A stretch of 44,551 nt of DNA, taken from positions 740 through 45,290 of the forward strand of contig PMKV01000129.1 in the NCBI GenBank assembly GCA_003157875.1, read 5' to 3'. The notes under the pieces are model-generated. The model was given only the letters and a program-made list of their open reading frames with translations. It was not told the DNA's origin and did not search any database. Within the stretch, counting starts at the first letter, position 1, and the number at the start of each line of letters is the position of its first letter. Origin of the DNA: Chloroflexota bacterium (GTDB taxonomy: Bacteria; Chloroflexota; Limnocylindria; Limnocylindrales; CSP1-4). The position numbers and the translations under genes were made by a program. Of this stretch, positions 1 through 7,970 are shown in pieces.

Positions 1-135
1 CCTCAACTGCGGCTCCACGAGCGGATGCAGCTAGCCGTTGCGCTAGACCCCGCGAGTTAGAACCCACGAAGGACTCGGTGCTGTTGCATGGCTGGCGTAC
101 GGATTCCCGTGCGTTGGGCCCATGATTCGATGTCC

Positions 136-905
136 TCACAGACAATCAGGCCGGAGGGTCGCCTTCACGAGCCCTAGCACCTCCTCGTCCGTGGCCGAGT
201 AGTCGGTCTCGCGGCGGAGTTCCTTGCGGACCGCCGTGACGACCGCCGCTGACGTCAGGACGCGGGCGATCGCCTTCGGGGACGTGGCGCGCTTCGCCTT
301 CCAGACTTCGTCGATGACTTTGTGCCTCATGCCATCTCGTGTGATGGCGTAAAGACGATCGGCTTTCTTGGCGGGTGTCTCCGGACCGACCAGATCCACT
401 TCGAAGACGAGTTCGACGGTCAGCGGCAACGCGGCTTCCAGGTGGTAGACCTGCCAAACGGCGCCGTTGGTGAGCATCAGCCACTCAACGCCCTCGTTGG
501 CGCCGTACTCTCGACCTGGCGCAGGTGCTTTTCGACGAGCTTGGTTGTGACGCGCTTGACCTCGATCAGAGCGACTAGCTGCTTGTCCACCCGGAGGCCG
601 TAGTCAGCGAACTCGGTCCTGGTCGCAAACTCGGCGGTCAGATCCGCGAATTTGTCGTAGCCAAGCGCCTCGCACAGAAAGTCCGTGACCAGGAACCTGG
701 TGTCGGCCTCGTTGACGTCTCGAGCGATGAAATCGGCCAACGGCTTCGAGAACTTCTTGATGCCGATCTTGAGGCGCTCCCGGGCATCGGCCTCCCACTT
801 CGGGACCTTGGGTCCGGACGGCGCAGTCGCTACGGCGGCCGCGCCTGGCGGTGCAACCGCAAGCTCAACGGCGGTGGTGGGCTCGCTCGTTTCGTCCATG
901 CTCAA
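136..905 (-). pseudogene. HsdR N-terminal-like nuclease domain protein, split by a frameshift
   Basis: Two reading frames join into one protein of about 256 residues. The upstream part (905 to 477) carries a PD-(D/E)xK-like core: a region ending in GLRVDKQLVALIEVKRV, with the IEVK typical of HSDR_N domains. It then runs out of frame after LRQVES. The downstream part (477 to 136) begins MLTNGAVWQVYHL, which is the next conserved block of this family. Adding one base near position 508 restores QVES-YGANEGVEWLMLTNG without a gap. Stand-alone HsdR-N proteins of this size are known; no HsdM or HsdS gene is nearby, so it is probably an orphan nuclease-like protein and not a type I restriction system. 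Its start lies 10 nt downstream of the channel gene stop, so the two are probably co-transcribed. Either a recent inactivating deletion or a sequencing error explains the break. Confidence 0.78.
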
Positions 906-915
906 AGGCCTTTCG

Positions 916-1848
916 CTACTCGGTTGCCGGAGGCGAGACTCGCCCCAGTGTTTGCTGCTTCGCGGCGGAGAATTCGTCGGCTGTCAGGTCTCCATTCCGC
1001 CGGAGCGCCGCGAGGCGTTCGAGGTCGGAGACCAGGGTGCCGCTGGCAGAGGAGGTGCTTTCGGCCGGCGCCGCCGTTCGCTTCTCCATCGTTCGGTCCA
1101 GGTCGACGTCTACCTCCACTTTGGACTCCATGCGGCGCAGGTCCGAGGTCATGATGTAGCTCGTGATCGTCGCGGTAATCGCGCCGAACAGGCCGATGCC
1201 GAGGAGCATCAGGGCCATGGCGGCGAGGCGACCCTCGGTGGTGACGGGGGTGACGTCGCCGTAGCCGACGGTGGTCAGGGTGACGACGCCCCACCAGAGC
1301 GCGTCGAACGGGTTGTCGACCGCCTTGTTTATGCCGTGCTCGGCGATGTAGAGCCACGCCGAGCAGACGGCCATGACGCCGAGCCATGCGAGCAGCAGCC
1401 AGGCGAAGCCCTTGTGGCGGGCCAGGCCGTGCAGGTGCATCGCGGCGCGATAGACGCCGGCGAAGGCTCGAACAAGTCGAAGCAGCCGCAGGAGCCGCAG
1501 CACCCGAAAGCTTCGGATCGGAGGCGCCAGGGCCACGACGTCGATCCAGTGGCCGCGGAGGTAGTCGAGCCGGCTGCGCGCGACCAGGATGCGTGAGCCG
1601 AATTCGAGGACGAACAGGCCGGTCAGCGCCCACTCGGCCGCCTCGATCTCGGGGCGTCCGCTCGTGAGGTCGTCGACGATGAACCCGAGCGCCACGTACA
1701 CGATCGCCAGCGCCGCCATCGCCAGCTCCCACGCCACCTCGTGCGTGACGAACCAGCCGTTGAACCGATCGCGGCGGGATTTGCGGCCCGTGCCGGAGGT
1801 CGCGTCGCGTGACGACGCCGCTTCACCCTGGATGGCGAGCTCCCCCAT
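916..1848 (-). CDS. Voltage-gated potassium channel with C-terminal SHOCT-like domain
   Basis: A 310-residue six-helix channel of the inner membrane. S1 is about residues 40-58, S2 72-89, S3 98-110, S4 112-130 with arginines every third or fourth residue ([18 protein letters not shown]), S5 148-169, pore loop 180-200 and S6 208-231. The selectivity filter TTVGYGD sits at 192-198 and identifies K+ conduction. The tail (about 274-301, [19 protein letters not shown]) matches the short SHOCT pattern seen at ends of many bacterial membrane proteins and may mediate oligomer contact. There is no RCK/TrkA domain, so ligand gating through NAD or Ca2+ is not expected. Family assignment is solid; physiological role is not visible. 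Confidence 0.93.
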   Translation of the reverse strand: MGELAIQGEAASSRDATSGTGRKSRRDRFNGWFVTHEVAWELAMAALAIVYVALGFIVDDLTSGRPEIEAAEWALTGLFVLEFGSRILVARSRLDYLRGHWIDVVALAPPIRSFRVLRLLRLLRLVRAFAGVYRAAMHLHGLARHKGFAWLLLAWLGVMAVCSAWLYIAEHGINKAVDNPFDALWWGVVTLTTVGYGDVTPVTTEGRLAAMALMLLGIGLFGAITATITSYIMTSDLRRMESKVEVDVDLDRTMEKRTAAPAESTSSASGTLVSDLERLAALRRNGDLTADEFSAAKQQTLGRVSPPATE

Positions 1849-1994
1849 CCGGTCCCAACCCCGCGCTGACGCTCCTCCCCGGAGCGACTTCGAGGCGCCT
1901 CCTCAGTCTACTCGGAGTCAACGGCCAAGTGACTGGTACTTCGAGTCGTGGCTGGGCCCGGCCTCCGGCGCCAACGCACCCGCCTAATGGGCGA

Positions 1995-3026
1995 TCAGTC
2001 GAGTCGCTGCCGGCCCGGTCGCCCGTGGAGCCGTCTGACTCCACTGCCGACCAGCGCGCCCGCAGCGTAGAAGGCCCGGCTCAACCACGGATGTCTGATC
2101 GCCCAAGGAGCGCTCGGACCAGGGTCTCGGGGCGCATAGGGGAGGGCGAGGATTGCGCTCCCAAGCCGGTCGCGGTCACGCGTCCCGAGGGCCCAAGGCG
2201 ACTTCGATTCAACGCCATCATGCTCTATCAGCAAGGACCCAGAGACGAGACGTATCTCCGACGTTAGGATCGAATGGCAGGGCCTGAACGGCAGGTTCAT
2301 CAGCACCCCGCCTGGATACACGGCGACACGGACGATGCCGGGGAACCCCAAGAAGACTCCACCCACCGCAGCGCTCGTTCTGCCGGACGCGAGCAGTGGC
2401 CCAGAGTCCCGGACGATCGCCTCCCGCCTGGCCCTCTCCTCGCGGGTGATGCCCCCAGAAAGCTCGCGTCCAAACCAGACGAAGCAGCCGATGAAGCCAC
2501 CGACAAATGCAGCGCCAAAACCGGCCAGGGCCGTTGTCCCGTGGAATCGAAGCCACTCCCACGTCGCCTGGCTCACCTCTCTGTAGCCCGGCTTGACCAG
2601 GACGAAGTAATGGTCCCCGCTTTGGTACCCGTTCAGCGCGTCGCCCATGGTCAGACCTTCGGCGCAGAACCAGAGGAAGTTGGCGACACCCGCAAAGAAC
2701 AAGGCATAGCAGACGTACGGCAGCGCTCTTGAGAGAGCTATCCGGACGGCGGCGACGCGATTCGGTCCGCCCCGGCTGGTGGCAGGCCGCGGCGGATCGC
2801 CCGCCGGCGTGGCCTCGTCCTCGGCAGCTTCCATCTCATACGTCACGACGAGATCCAGTCCAGGCTTGTTCACCGGCCACTCGGTGATCTTGTGGATCGC
2901 GCGCCAACCCGCTGCGGCACGCACCACCGCATCCGCCTCGAACTGGGCCTTTCGCCCCGCCTCGGTTGTGCCCCAGTAGCGAACCGTTGCCTGCTTCGCT
3001 GCCAAGCCGAGATACCTCTTCAGCAT
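1995..3026 (-). CDS. Hypothetical two-TM membrane protein
   Basis: A 343-residue protein I do not recognise. The N-terminal part (about 1-70) looks soluble, with a KITEWPVNKPGLDL stretch. Two hydrophobic segments follow, near 105-128 (YVCYALFFAGVANFLWFCAE) and 165-190 (rich in Gly/Phe, ending FVWFGREL). The C-terminal half (about 215-300) alternates hydrophobic residues like a beta-rich PH-like domain: FPGIVRVAVYPGGVLMNLPF, then RLVSGSLLIEHDGVE. This suggests a membrane-anchored PH-like or bPH-type domain, but that is inference. It is separated by 125 nt from the HEPN gene upstream and by 146 nt from the channel gene downstream. Both flanking gaps are empty of recognisable features. Confidence 0.7.
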   Translation of the reverse strand: MLKRYLGLAAKQATVRYWGTTEAGRKAQFEADAVVRAAAGWRAIHKITEWPVNKPGLDLVVTYEMEAAEDEATPAGDPPRPATSRGGPNRVAAVRIALSRALPYVCYALFFAGVANFLWFCAEGLTMGDALNGYQSGDHYFVLVKPGYREVSQATWEWLRFHGTTALAGFGAAFVGGFIGCFVWFGRELSGGITREERARREAIVRDSGPLLASGRTSAAVGGVFLGFPGIVRVAVYPGGVLMNLPFRPCHSILTSEIRLVSGSLLIEHDGVESKSPWALGTRDRDRLGSAILALPYAPRDPGPSAPWAIRHPWLSRAFYAAGALVGSGVRRLHGRPGRQRLD

Positions 3027-3151
3027 CAGGCGACAGCCTCAGGATACCTTCATGCGACCGTTGCCTCGAGGAGCATCCGGTCTAGCGGTCGTGTGACCAA
3101 GCGCATCGACCAGGACTGCTTCGAGGTCGGGTAGAGCGCGGCCAGGCCGTC

Positions 3152-3676
3152 CTACCCGGGCGCTCGGGGGCGCTGCAGCTGGAGTTCGGGGACGGGTACA
3201 GCCGCCTCGGCGAGGACCTCCAGGGTGGAGCGCCGCGCGATGCCCGCAACCTGGCGAGCCTCGTCGGCCGCCTGCGGCGTCAGTTGCTCCCCAACAATCG
3301 AGGCTCCGTACTCGACCAGATGGCGGATCCGGGTGATGGCCAGGACCTGCTCGAGCGCAGGCTTGGGTTTCCCTTCGGCCGTGAGCGCCGCTATCAGGAA
3401 GTGCTTCTTGACCTCGTGGGCGCGGCCTCTATGGCTGTTGGCGAGGTGGCCGCCGGACAGCGCCAGAAGCGCATCGGCCGCCGCTATCGTCGCCGCCTCG
3501 TACCTGGTCTGGGCGTCTTCCCAGAATCCGAACCTCGTCAGGTTCTCGGCTTCGGCAAGGTGCTTGTTCATCTCGGCGGCCTTTCGTCCGGCCTCGCCTC
3601 GGTTGATGACCGACGGCTCGAAGGCGGGCCGCGCGTCGCGGTCGAGCAGCGCGGCAATGGACGCGAACGCACGCAT
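3152..3676 (-). CDS. HEPN domain protein (SAV_6107-like), candidate toxin partner
   Basis: A 174-residue, all-helical protein. It carries RIRHLVEYG at 116-124, which resembles the conserved R-x-R-x(3)-EY block of SAV_6107-type HEPN proteins. It also has R85-x6-H92 (RAHEVKKH), which fits the R-x(4-6)-H ribonuclease signature of the HEPN superfamily. The start codon shares one base with the stop of the nucleotidyltransferase gene (TGATG), so translation is coupled. In known MNT/HEPN pairs the HEPN protein is an RNase toxin neutralised by the nucleotidyltransferase, often by AMPylation; applying that here is inference. An alternative is a non-toxic HEPN substrate-binding partner of the nucleotidyltransferase. 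Confidence 0.8.
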   Translation of the reverse strand: MRAFASIAALLDRDARPAFEPSVINRGEAGRKAAEMNKHLAEAENLTRFGFWEDAQTRYEAATIAAADALLALSGGHLANSHRGRAHEVKKHFLIAALTAEGKPKPALEQVLAITRIRHLVEYGASIVGEQLTPQAADEARQVAGIARRSTLEVLAEAAVPVPELQLQRPRAPG

Positions 3677-4227
3677 CAGAGGGTGCCGAGAAGGTTCACG
3701 CTTGGACCGCCGGCGATGGCCGACACGAAGCTACCGGCGTCCTCGCGCTCCTGCAGATATCGGGCGTGGTCATACACCACGACATTGACAGAGTGGCCTA
3801 GCCTGCGGCTTATCTCTCCGAGAGCGGCTTCGGCCGCGCCCCCGGTTGGCTCCCTTCCCACGACGAATACGTCGAGATCCGATTCGGCCTGAGCGAGTCC
3901 TTTCGCGAAGGACCCGAAGACCGCCACCTTGATCGCACCGACGCCGCCCGCGGCCAACGCCTCCGGTATCCCCAGGCTCTTGATGGCGATCCGCTGGAAC
4001 TCCGAGAAGTACGGGTTGTCGCGGTCGGCGTAGAACGCCGGCTTGCCGCCCACATGGGCCGTCGTAACGAGCCCATCCCGGACCAGTCGGTGGAGCGCCT
4101 GAACAACGCCGTTGTAGGACTCGCCGGTCAACCGGGCGAGTTCGCGCTGGAAGAAGGGGCGCTCCGGACTCAACGCCATGACTCCCCAGACGGCTTCGAT
4201 AGCCTTCGACAGTAGCGGCGCAGCCAC
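3676..4227 (-). CDS. Winged-helix plus minimal nucleotidyltransferase, antitoxin-like
   Basis: A 183-residue fusion. Residues about 8-68 form a winged helix (FFQRELARLTGESYNGVVQALHRL is its recognition region, split here as FFQRELARLTGES and YNGVVQALHRL). Residues about 98-165 form a minimal nucleotidyltransferase with the GS-x10-D-x-D signature: G105-S106 and D117-L-D119 (SDLDVFVV). The start is a GTG preceded by GGGAGG four bases away. The fused DNA-binding domain suggests that the protein represses its own operon, and a large palindrome lies 30-71 bases upstream of the start. With the coupled HEPN gene this forms an HTH-MNT/HEPN toxin-antitoxin-like module. Biochemical activity (AMP or other NMP transfer) is predicted from the family, not shown. 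Confidence 0.88.
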   Translation of the reverse strand: MAAPLLSKAIEAVWGVMALSPERPFFQRELARLTGESYNGVVQALHRLVRDGLVTTAHVGGKPAFYADRDNPYFSEFQRIAIKSLGIPEALAAGGVGAIKVAVFGSFAKGLAQAESDLDVFVVGREPTGGAAEAALGEISRRLGHSVNVVVYDHARYLQEREDAGSFVSAIAGGPSVNLLGTL

Positions 4228-4256
4228 TAGCCCTCCCGGTCATGCCCAGTGATCGC

Positions 4257-4298
4257 ATGATCATCTAGTTTGATCACTTGATCAATATGGATGATCAT
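4257..4298. promoter_or_regulatory. Nested 42-bp palindrome, probable operator of the MNT/HEPN operon
   Basis: The outer arms ATGATCATC (4257-4265) and GATGATCAT (4290-4298) and the inner arms TTGATCA (4270-4276) and TGATCAA (4279-4285) are all centred on the same point, 4277.5. Five GATC sites fall between 4251 and 4296, in AT-rich DNA unlike its surroundings. It lies between the stop of the small membrane protein gene and the GTG of the HTH-MNT gene. The stem is AT-rich without a T-run, so a terminator is less likely than an operator for a dimer or tetramer. Confidence 0.72.
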
Positions 4299-4336
4299 TC
4301 TGCGCCGAGCGGCTGTCAAGGGTTGCGGGCCTCGGT

Positions 4337-4702
4337 TCAGCCCTTGTCGCCTGGACCGCGGCGGACCATCCCGACTACCGGCACGATCAACATCCAGAAG
4401 CCCGAGGCCGGCATCATCACGATCCCGACGGCCGTCATGCCGGCAACTCCCGAGACCGTGGCCGCAGGGAGCGGCTGTCCGAGGCGTTCCATCCTGTCTA
4501 CGAGACCACCGATGATCAGCAGGGGGATCGTGAAGATCAGGAACCAGAACGCCTCGTCGCGCGCGTGGTCGCCCGTGACCGAGATGGTGTTGACGAGCCC
4601 CGCCCGGACGAGGTCCACGATCTCCGACCGATAGGCGATGAGACCCGCCGCGCCGTGGGCGATCCCGATCAAGACGATTGACTTGCCGATCCAGACTCTC
4701 AT
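4337..4702 (-). CDS. Small four-TM membrane protein, DUF6463-like
   Basis: About 121 residues, nearly all hydrophobic. Four helices are visible: VWIGKSIVLIGIAHGAAGLI, then FWFLIFTIPLLIIGGLV, then a segment around VSGVAGMTAVGIVMM, then FWMLIVPVVGMV. The order and the N-terminal MRVWIGKSIVLIGIAH fit DUF6463 membrane proteins. The start at 4702 is chosen because it matches the family N terminus. An AGGAGG ends only two bases upstream of the ATG, which is unusually close. A MerR-type promoter with a 20-bp spacer lies 46 bases upstream, and the MerR gene precedes it on the same strand, so regulation by that MerR is likely. Function unknown. Confidence 0.68.
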   Translation of the reverse strand: MRVWIGKSIVLIGIAHGAAGLIAYRSEIVDLVRAGLVNTISVTGDHARDEAFWFLIFTIPLLIIGGLVDRMERLGQPLPAATVSGVAGMTAVGIVMMPASGFWMLIVPVVGMVRRGPGDKG

Positions 4703-4748
4703 GGCCTCCTCGCAACCTGCCCCGGGGCAATGCGCGCCCGGCGGACCG

Positions 4749-4780
4749 AGGTTACGGGCTGGACCGCGGTACAAGGTCAA
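4749..4780 (-). promoter_or_regulatory. MerR-type promoter with 20-bp spacer and central dyad
   Basis: On the minus strand TTGACC (4780-4775) and TAACCT (4754-4749) are separated by 20 bp, the overlong spacing characteristic of promoters that MerR proteins untwist. The spacer holds a dyad, TGTACC-GCGGTCCA on the minus strand (4773-4760), 12 of 14 positions symmetric around ACCGCGGT. It sits between the MerR stop and the DUF6463-like gene. Confidence 0.7.
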
Positions 4781-4802
4781 GTCGCCGCGGCGGATCAGCC
4801 GA

Positions 4803-5210
4803 TCAGTCGATCGAAAAGAGCTCGCGTTTGACCGAACAGGCGGACTCGCGCAGTCCCAGCAGCAGACCTTCGAGTTCGGCCTGCTGGCGCCTCAGGCCTT
4901 CGACTTCGAGGTCTATCTCCGCGATTCGCTTGCGGACTGCGCATTCGATCTCGGTGAAGCCCGGGGCGCCGGCGTCCAGCTCCGCAAGGAAGGCGGTTAT
5001 CTCCCGCAGCGAGAACCCGAAGCCGCGCGCCATCCGCACGAGCTGCAGCTTGAGCAGATCCCTCTCGTCGTAGACGCGATAGCCGTTGGATCGTCGTTTC
5101 GGCGCGGGCAGGAGACCGGTCTTCTCGTAGAACCGGATCGTCTCCGGGTTCACGCCGAGCCGGGCGGCCAGCTGACCGCGGCTGAGGAATGCCGGCTTCT
5201 CGTCTATCAC
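4803..5210 (-). CDS. MerR family transcriptional regulator
   Basis: The N-terminal helix-turn-helix and wing are clear: LSRGQLAARLGVNPETIRFY, then EKTGLLPAPKRRSNGYRVYD, then the MARGFGFSLREI block. A long coiled coil follows (about residues 90-125 of the mature frame), and the C terminus has one Cys before the coil (IECAVRKR) and one after it (ESACSVKREL). Two such cysteines recall metal- or redox-sensing MerR proteins, though the classic CCxxxxxxxxC loop is absent. The GTG at 5210 gives the usual short lead before the HTH; the frame is open to a GTG at 5258, which would add 16 residues. It probably controls the adjacent long-spacer promoter. Confidence 0.88.
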   Translation of the reverse strand: MIDEKPAFLSRGQLAARLGVNPETIRFYEKTGLLPAPKRRSNGYRVYDERDLLKLQLVRMARGFGFSLREITAFLAELDAGAPGFTEIECAVRKRIAEIDLEVEGLRRQQAELEGLLLGLRESACSVKRELFSID

Positions 5211-5282
5211 GGCGATCAACTCTACACGGCCGCCGATTGATGGCGGCCCAGTCCGCACTCACCGGGCTGACAGCTTCCCGCT

Positions 5283-6008
5283 CTACGGCACCGGGAAGGC
5301 TCTGAGGGTGGCGTCGGGCGACGCGCCGGCCGCGTCCATCGCGGCCTGCACCTGGGCGCCGATCGGCACCGTGGTCTTGCCGCCGGCCGGGATCGTGAGC
5401 GGGCCCGGGACCTTGGCCGTCGCATGGGCCTGCTGCGGCATGGTTGGGGGCTGGTTCCAGACGATGTAGAGCATGTCGACCTTGACCGCGAAGTCGTTCG
5501 GGTTCGAGGCCTCCACGCTCGCGAATCGATCGGTCGCCGTGACCTCCGAACCGTCGGCGGCGAGGTAGCGGAGCTTCAGCTCGGCCGCCGGCGGGTTCGG
5601 GGAGTCGAGCCAGCGAATGCTCGTCACGTCTACAGAGACCGAGTAGGTGTCCGCGGCGCGGTCGCCGGTCAGGCCCAGGATGTCGTAGCCGTCGTTCCCG
5701 GGCGGGACCAGGAGACCGCCCGACGTCGATCCGAACAGGCCTTCCACCGAGACACCCGGCAGCTCGTTCCCGGCGTTGTCGAGGGCATGGATCGTGAGGG
5801 TTGGGATCGCCGCCTGGCTACCGCGATGGTTGTCGATGCTGAGGACCTGATCCAGGAAACCCGAACCCGCGTGCCGCATGTATTGGAAGTCCAGCCCCAG
5901 GGCTTCCGTCGCGCCGGGCACGAGACCGCACCCGGCCGCGACGAGCGCGACGGACGCGATCAGGACGATTCGAATGAACCGCTGGCCCGGGCGGCGAAGC
6001 TGGATCAC
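5283..6008 (-). CDS. Hypothetical lipoprotein
   Basis: A 241-residue exported protein. The N terminus is basic, followed by a hydrophobic stretch ending in the lipobox VAAGC (Cys about residue 27), so signal peptidase II processing is expected. The rest is beta-rich with several Gly/Pro turns, suggesting one or two immunoglobulin-like beta-sandwich folds: TLTIHALDNAGNELPGV and then TYSVSVDVTSIRWLD, with LTIPAGGKTTVPIGAQ near the end. I do not recognise the family. The downstream MerR gene begins 73 bases beyond its stop. Confidence 0.72.
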   Translation of the reverse strand: MIQLRRPGQRFIRIVLIASVALVAAGCGLVPGATEALGLDFQYMRHAGSGFLDQVLSIDNHRGSQAAIPTLTIHALDNAGNELPGVSVEGLFGSTSGGLLVPPGNDGYDILGLTGDRAADTYSVSVDVTSIRWLDSPNPPAAELKLRYLAADGSEVTATDRFASVEASNPNDFAVKVDMLYIVWNQPPTMPQQAHATAKVPGPLTIPAGGKTTVPIGAQVQAAMDAAGASPDATLRAFPVP

Positions 6009-6144
6009 GGTGTCCCCCTAATCGCTGGACGCGTCGACAGGCGCAACTCTAGCGCGGCGGACGGCGGACGGCGGACAGCGGCACCGCAGCGCGGCGCTCG
6101 CGTCCCGGGGAGGATTAAGTTGTCGACGACCAGTCCGGCAGATG

Positions 6145-7134
6145 CTAGCGGCGGGACCTCGCGGCAAGGCGCAGGGTCAGGCCCGCGGCGGCGAGCCCGC
6201 CAATCGCCATCAGCAGCAGCGGCATCGGGGCGGGAGTCCCGCCGTTCGTGCCGGCATCGGACGTGCTCGTCGGCGGAGCCGTGGCCGTACCCACGGCCAG
6301 GGTGGCGGTCGCGGTATTGCCGACGAAGGTGGAGCCGCCGAGCGTGCCGGTCGCGGTATCCGTGTAGCTTCCGGCCGCGGCGGCGGTAACCGTCACCGAG
6401 AACTGGCACGGGGCGGCCATCGGGATCGTCGCCGCCGTGAGGCTGATGGTGCTCGGTGCAGTCAGCGTGAGGACGCCGACGCACGTCTCGGTGGGGCCGG
6501 CGCTGGCGACGGTCAGCCCCGCCGGCAGCGTATCGGTGAGGCCGAAGAACTTGAGGTCGTCAGGGTTGCCGGCCGGGTCGGTGATCGTGAAGTGGAGCTG
6601 AGTCGTGGCCCCGGGGGCGACGGAGCTCGGCGTGAAGACGGCAGCAATCGTGGCGACGGCGTTCACGTCGATCGATGCCGTAGCGCCGGCGCCGGTAGGA
6701 GCCTGGTCCGCGCTCGCGCCGCTCGGAGTTACGGTGTATGCGCCCACCGCCGCGCCAGTGACCATGATGTCGAACTCGCACGTAGTGCCTATGCCCATCG
6801 ACGCGCCCGTCAGCACGACATGGCTGGTAGCCGCTGTGCGGGTCAGATTTCCGCCGCAGACGATCGCCGTACCGTCCGAGACGGTCAACCCGGCCGGAAG
6901 AGTGACCGTGAAGCCGACGCCGGTGAACGCGAGGGAGTTGCCGGCCGGATCGCCGACGACGATCTTCAGGGCGACAGCCTGGTGGACGAGCATTGATGGC
7001 GCCGCGAACACGGCGGTCATGGTCGCCTCGGAATTAGTCCCGATGCCGTAGGCGGGCGCTGGCGCAGTGAAGCCCGCACCGCAGCCAATAGTGAGTGCCA
7101 GGATCGCGAGCGCTCCGAATCGGCGAGTCAACAT
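6145..7134 (-). CDS. Secreted DUF11-type repeat protein with C-terminal membrane anchor
   Basis: A 329-residue protein with a signal peptide (about 1-28; a Cys at 18 in LTIGCGAG could be a weak lipobox) and two similar beta-sandwich repeats. Each repeat has a DPAGN loop, then an LPAGLTV strand, then a cysteine pair (IVCGG...TTCEFDI in repeat 1; ETCVGV...APCQFSV in repeat 2). The pattern is that of DUF11/CARDB-like surface repeats, with one disulfide predicted in each. The C terminus has a Thr/Pro-rich linker with PPTST, then a hydrophobic helix (PLLLMAIGGLAAAGLTL), then Arg-rich residues. This is a typical wall- or membrane-anchoring tail without an LPxTG motif. Preceding SD GAAGGGG. Confidence 0.8.
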   Translation of the reverse strand: MLTRRFGALAILALTIGCGAGFTAPAPAYGIGTNSEATMTAVFAAPSMLVHQAVALKIVVGDPAGNSLAFTGVGFTVTLPAGLTVSDGTAIVCGGNLTRTAATSHVVLTGASMGIGTTCEFDIMVTGAAVGAYTVTPSGASADQAPTGAGATASIDVNAVATIAAVFTPSSVAPGATTQLHFTITDPAGNPDDLKFFGLTDTLPAGLTVASAGPTETCVGVLTLTAPSTISLTAATIPMAAPCQFSVTVTAAAAGSYTDTATGTLGGSTFVGNTATATLAVGTATAPPTSTSDAGTNGGTPAPMPLLLMAIGGLAAAGLTLRLAARSRR

Positions 7135-7252
7135 CGGATCTACCCCTTCGAAGTCAAACCGGGTTGGTACTGCATGTGATTCTGGGACGCAAAGCGTTCG
7201 GCACGAATGTACAACAAGGTGCGCAAGCCGGTCTGCTGCCAGGACCGACTGG

Positions 7253-7951
7253 TCAGACCAGGCCGCGCCGGCGGAGCTCGTCTCGGAGCGCTGGGAGTCC
7301 GGCGATCACCGCCGATGCCCCGGCCGCGCGCAGACCGGCCGCGTCGGTGGCTCCGGTGGTAACGCCTATCGCGGGCATTCCGGCCGCGACGCTCGCCATC
7401 ATGTCCCACGTCGAGTCGCCCACGTACCAGCAGCGTTCCGGCGCCTTGCCCACCTGCGCCGCCGCAACCAGGAGCAGGTCCGGAGCCGGCTTGGCATGCT
7501 CGACGTGGCCGGCGTCGACGATCGGCGGCGGTGTTGGCAGCCGCAGCGCGGCCACCGAAACGGCCACCTGGCCGGGCTGGCTGGCGGTCGCGATGGTGAA
7601 GGTCAGGCTGCTCGCCTCCAGCAGCGTGAGCAATTCGGTGGCGCCGGGAAGCGTGGCCGGCGAGACGTTCATCCGGTCGAAAAAGTCGCCGGCTTCACGG
7701 TCGAGCTTGTCGCGGTCGGCCCAATCGAGCTCGCGCCCGACCGATCGAGCGACCTCGCCGGCCAGCCATCGGCCGTCCGAGCCCATGTACTGCGGCAGGA
7801 TCGCCGGGTCGATCGGAAGCCCGAATTGGGCGAAAGCCCGGACCCAGCCCCCGACCCTGACCGGGACGGTATCCACGAGCGTCCCATCCAGGTCGAAGAG
7901 CAACGCCTCCGGGTTTGGCAGATCGGCAAGTGTTCGGGCGTCATCGGTCAT
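7253..7951 (-). CDS. HAD-superfamily phosphatase, phosphoglycolate-phosphatase-like
   Basis: A 232-residue haloacid dehalogenase hydrolase. Motif I is LLFDLDGTLVDT (nucleophile Asp near residue 20), followed by an alpha-helical cap (about 30-100). Motif II lies near the TIATAS segment, motif III Lys is in HVEHAKPAPD, and motif IV is WYVGDSTWDM. The set is complete, so it should dephosphorylate small phosphorylated metabolites. The cap subclass and order fit Gph/PGMB-type members, but the substrate cannot be told. It ends two bases-plus short of the next gene pair and shares its strand with the anchored protein gene downstream. Confidence 0.88.
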   Translation of the reverse strand: MTDDARTLADLPNPEALLFDLDGTLVDTVPVRVGGWVRAFAQFGLPIDPAILPQYMGSDGRWLAGEVARSVGRELDWADRDKLDREAGDFFDRMNVSPATLPGATELLTLLEASSLTFTIATASQPGQVAVSVAALRLPTPPPIVDAGHVEHAKPAPDLLLVAAAQVGKAPERCWYVGDSTWDMMASVAAGMPAIGVTTGATDAAGLRAAGASAVIAGLPALRDELRRRGLV

Positions 7952-7970
7952 GCCCGAATGTTGACAGACC

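Noticed and set aside
1-135. Possible tRNA or RNA remnant at the left edge
   Set aside because: No acceptor stem, anticodon arm or T-loop consensus could be assembled.
4257-4298. Nested palindrome as transcription terminator
   Set aside because: Stem is AT-rich, no T-run follows, and it is centred at operator distance before the HTH-MNT start.
6055-6085. GGCGGAC-type tandem repeats between the lipoprotein and DUF11 genes
   Set aside because: Short, imperfect and GC-rich; no sign of function beyond local slippage.
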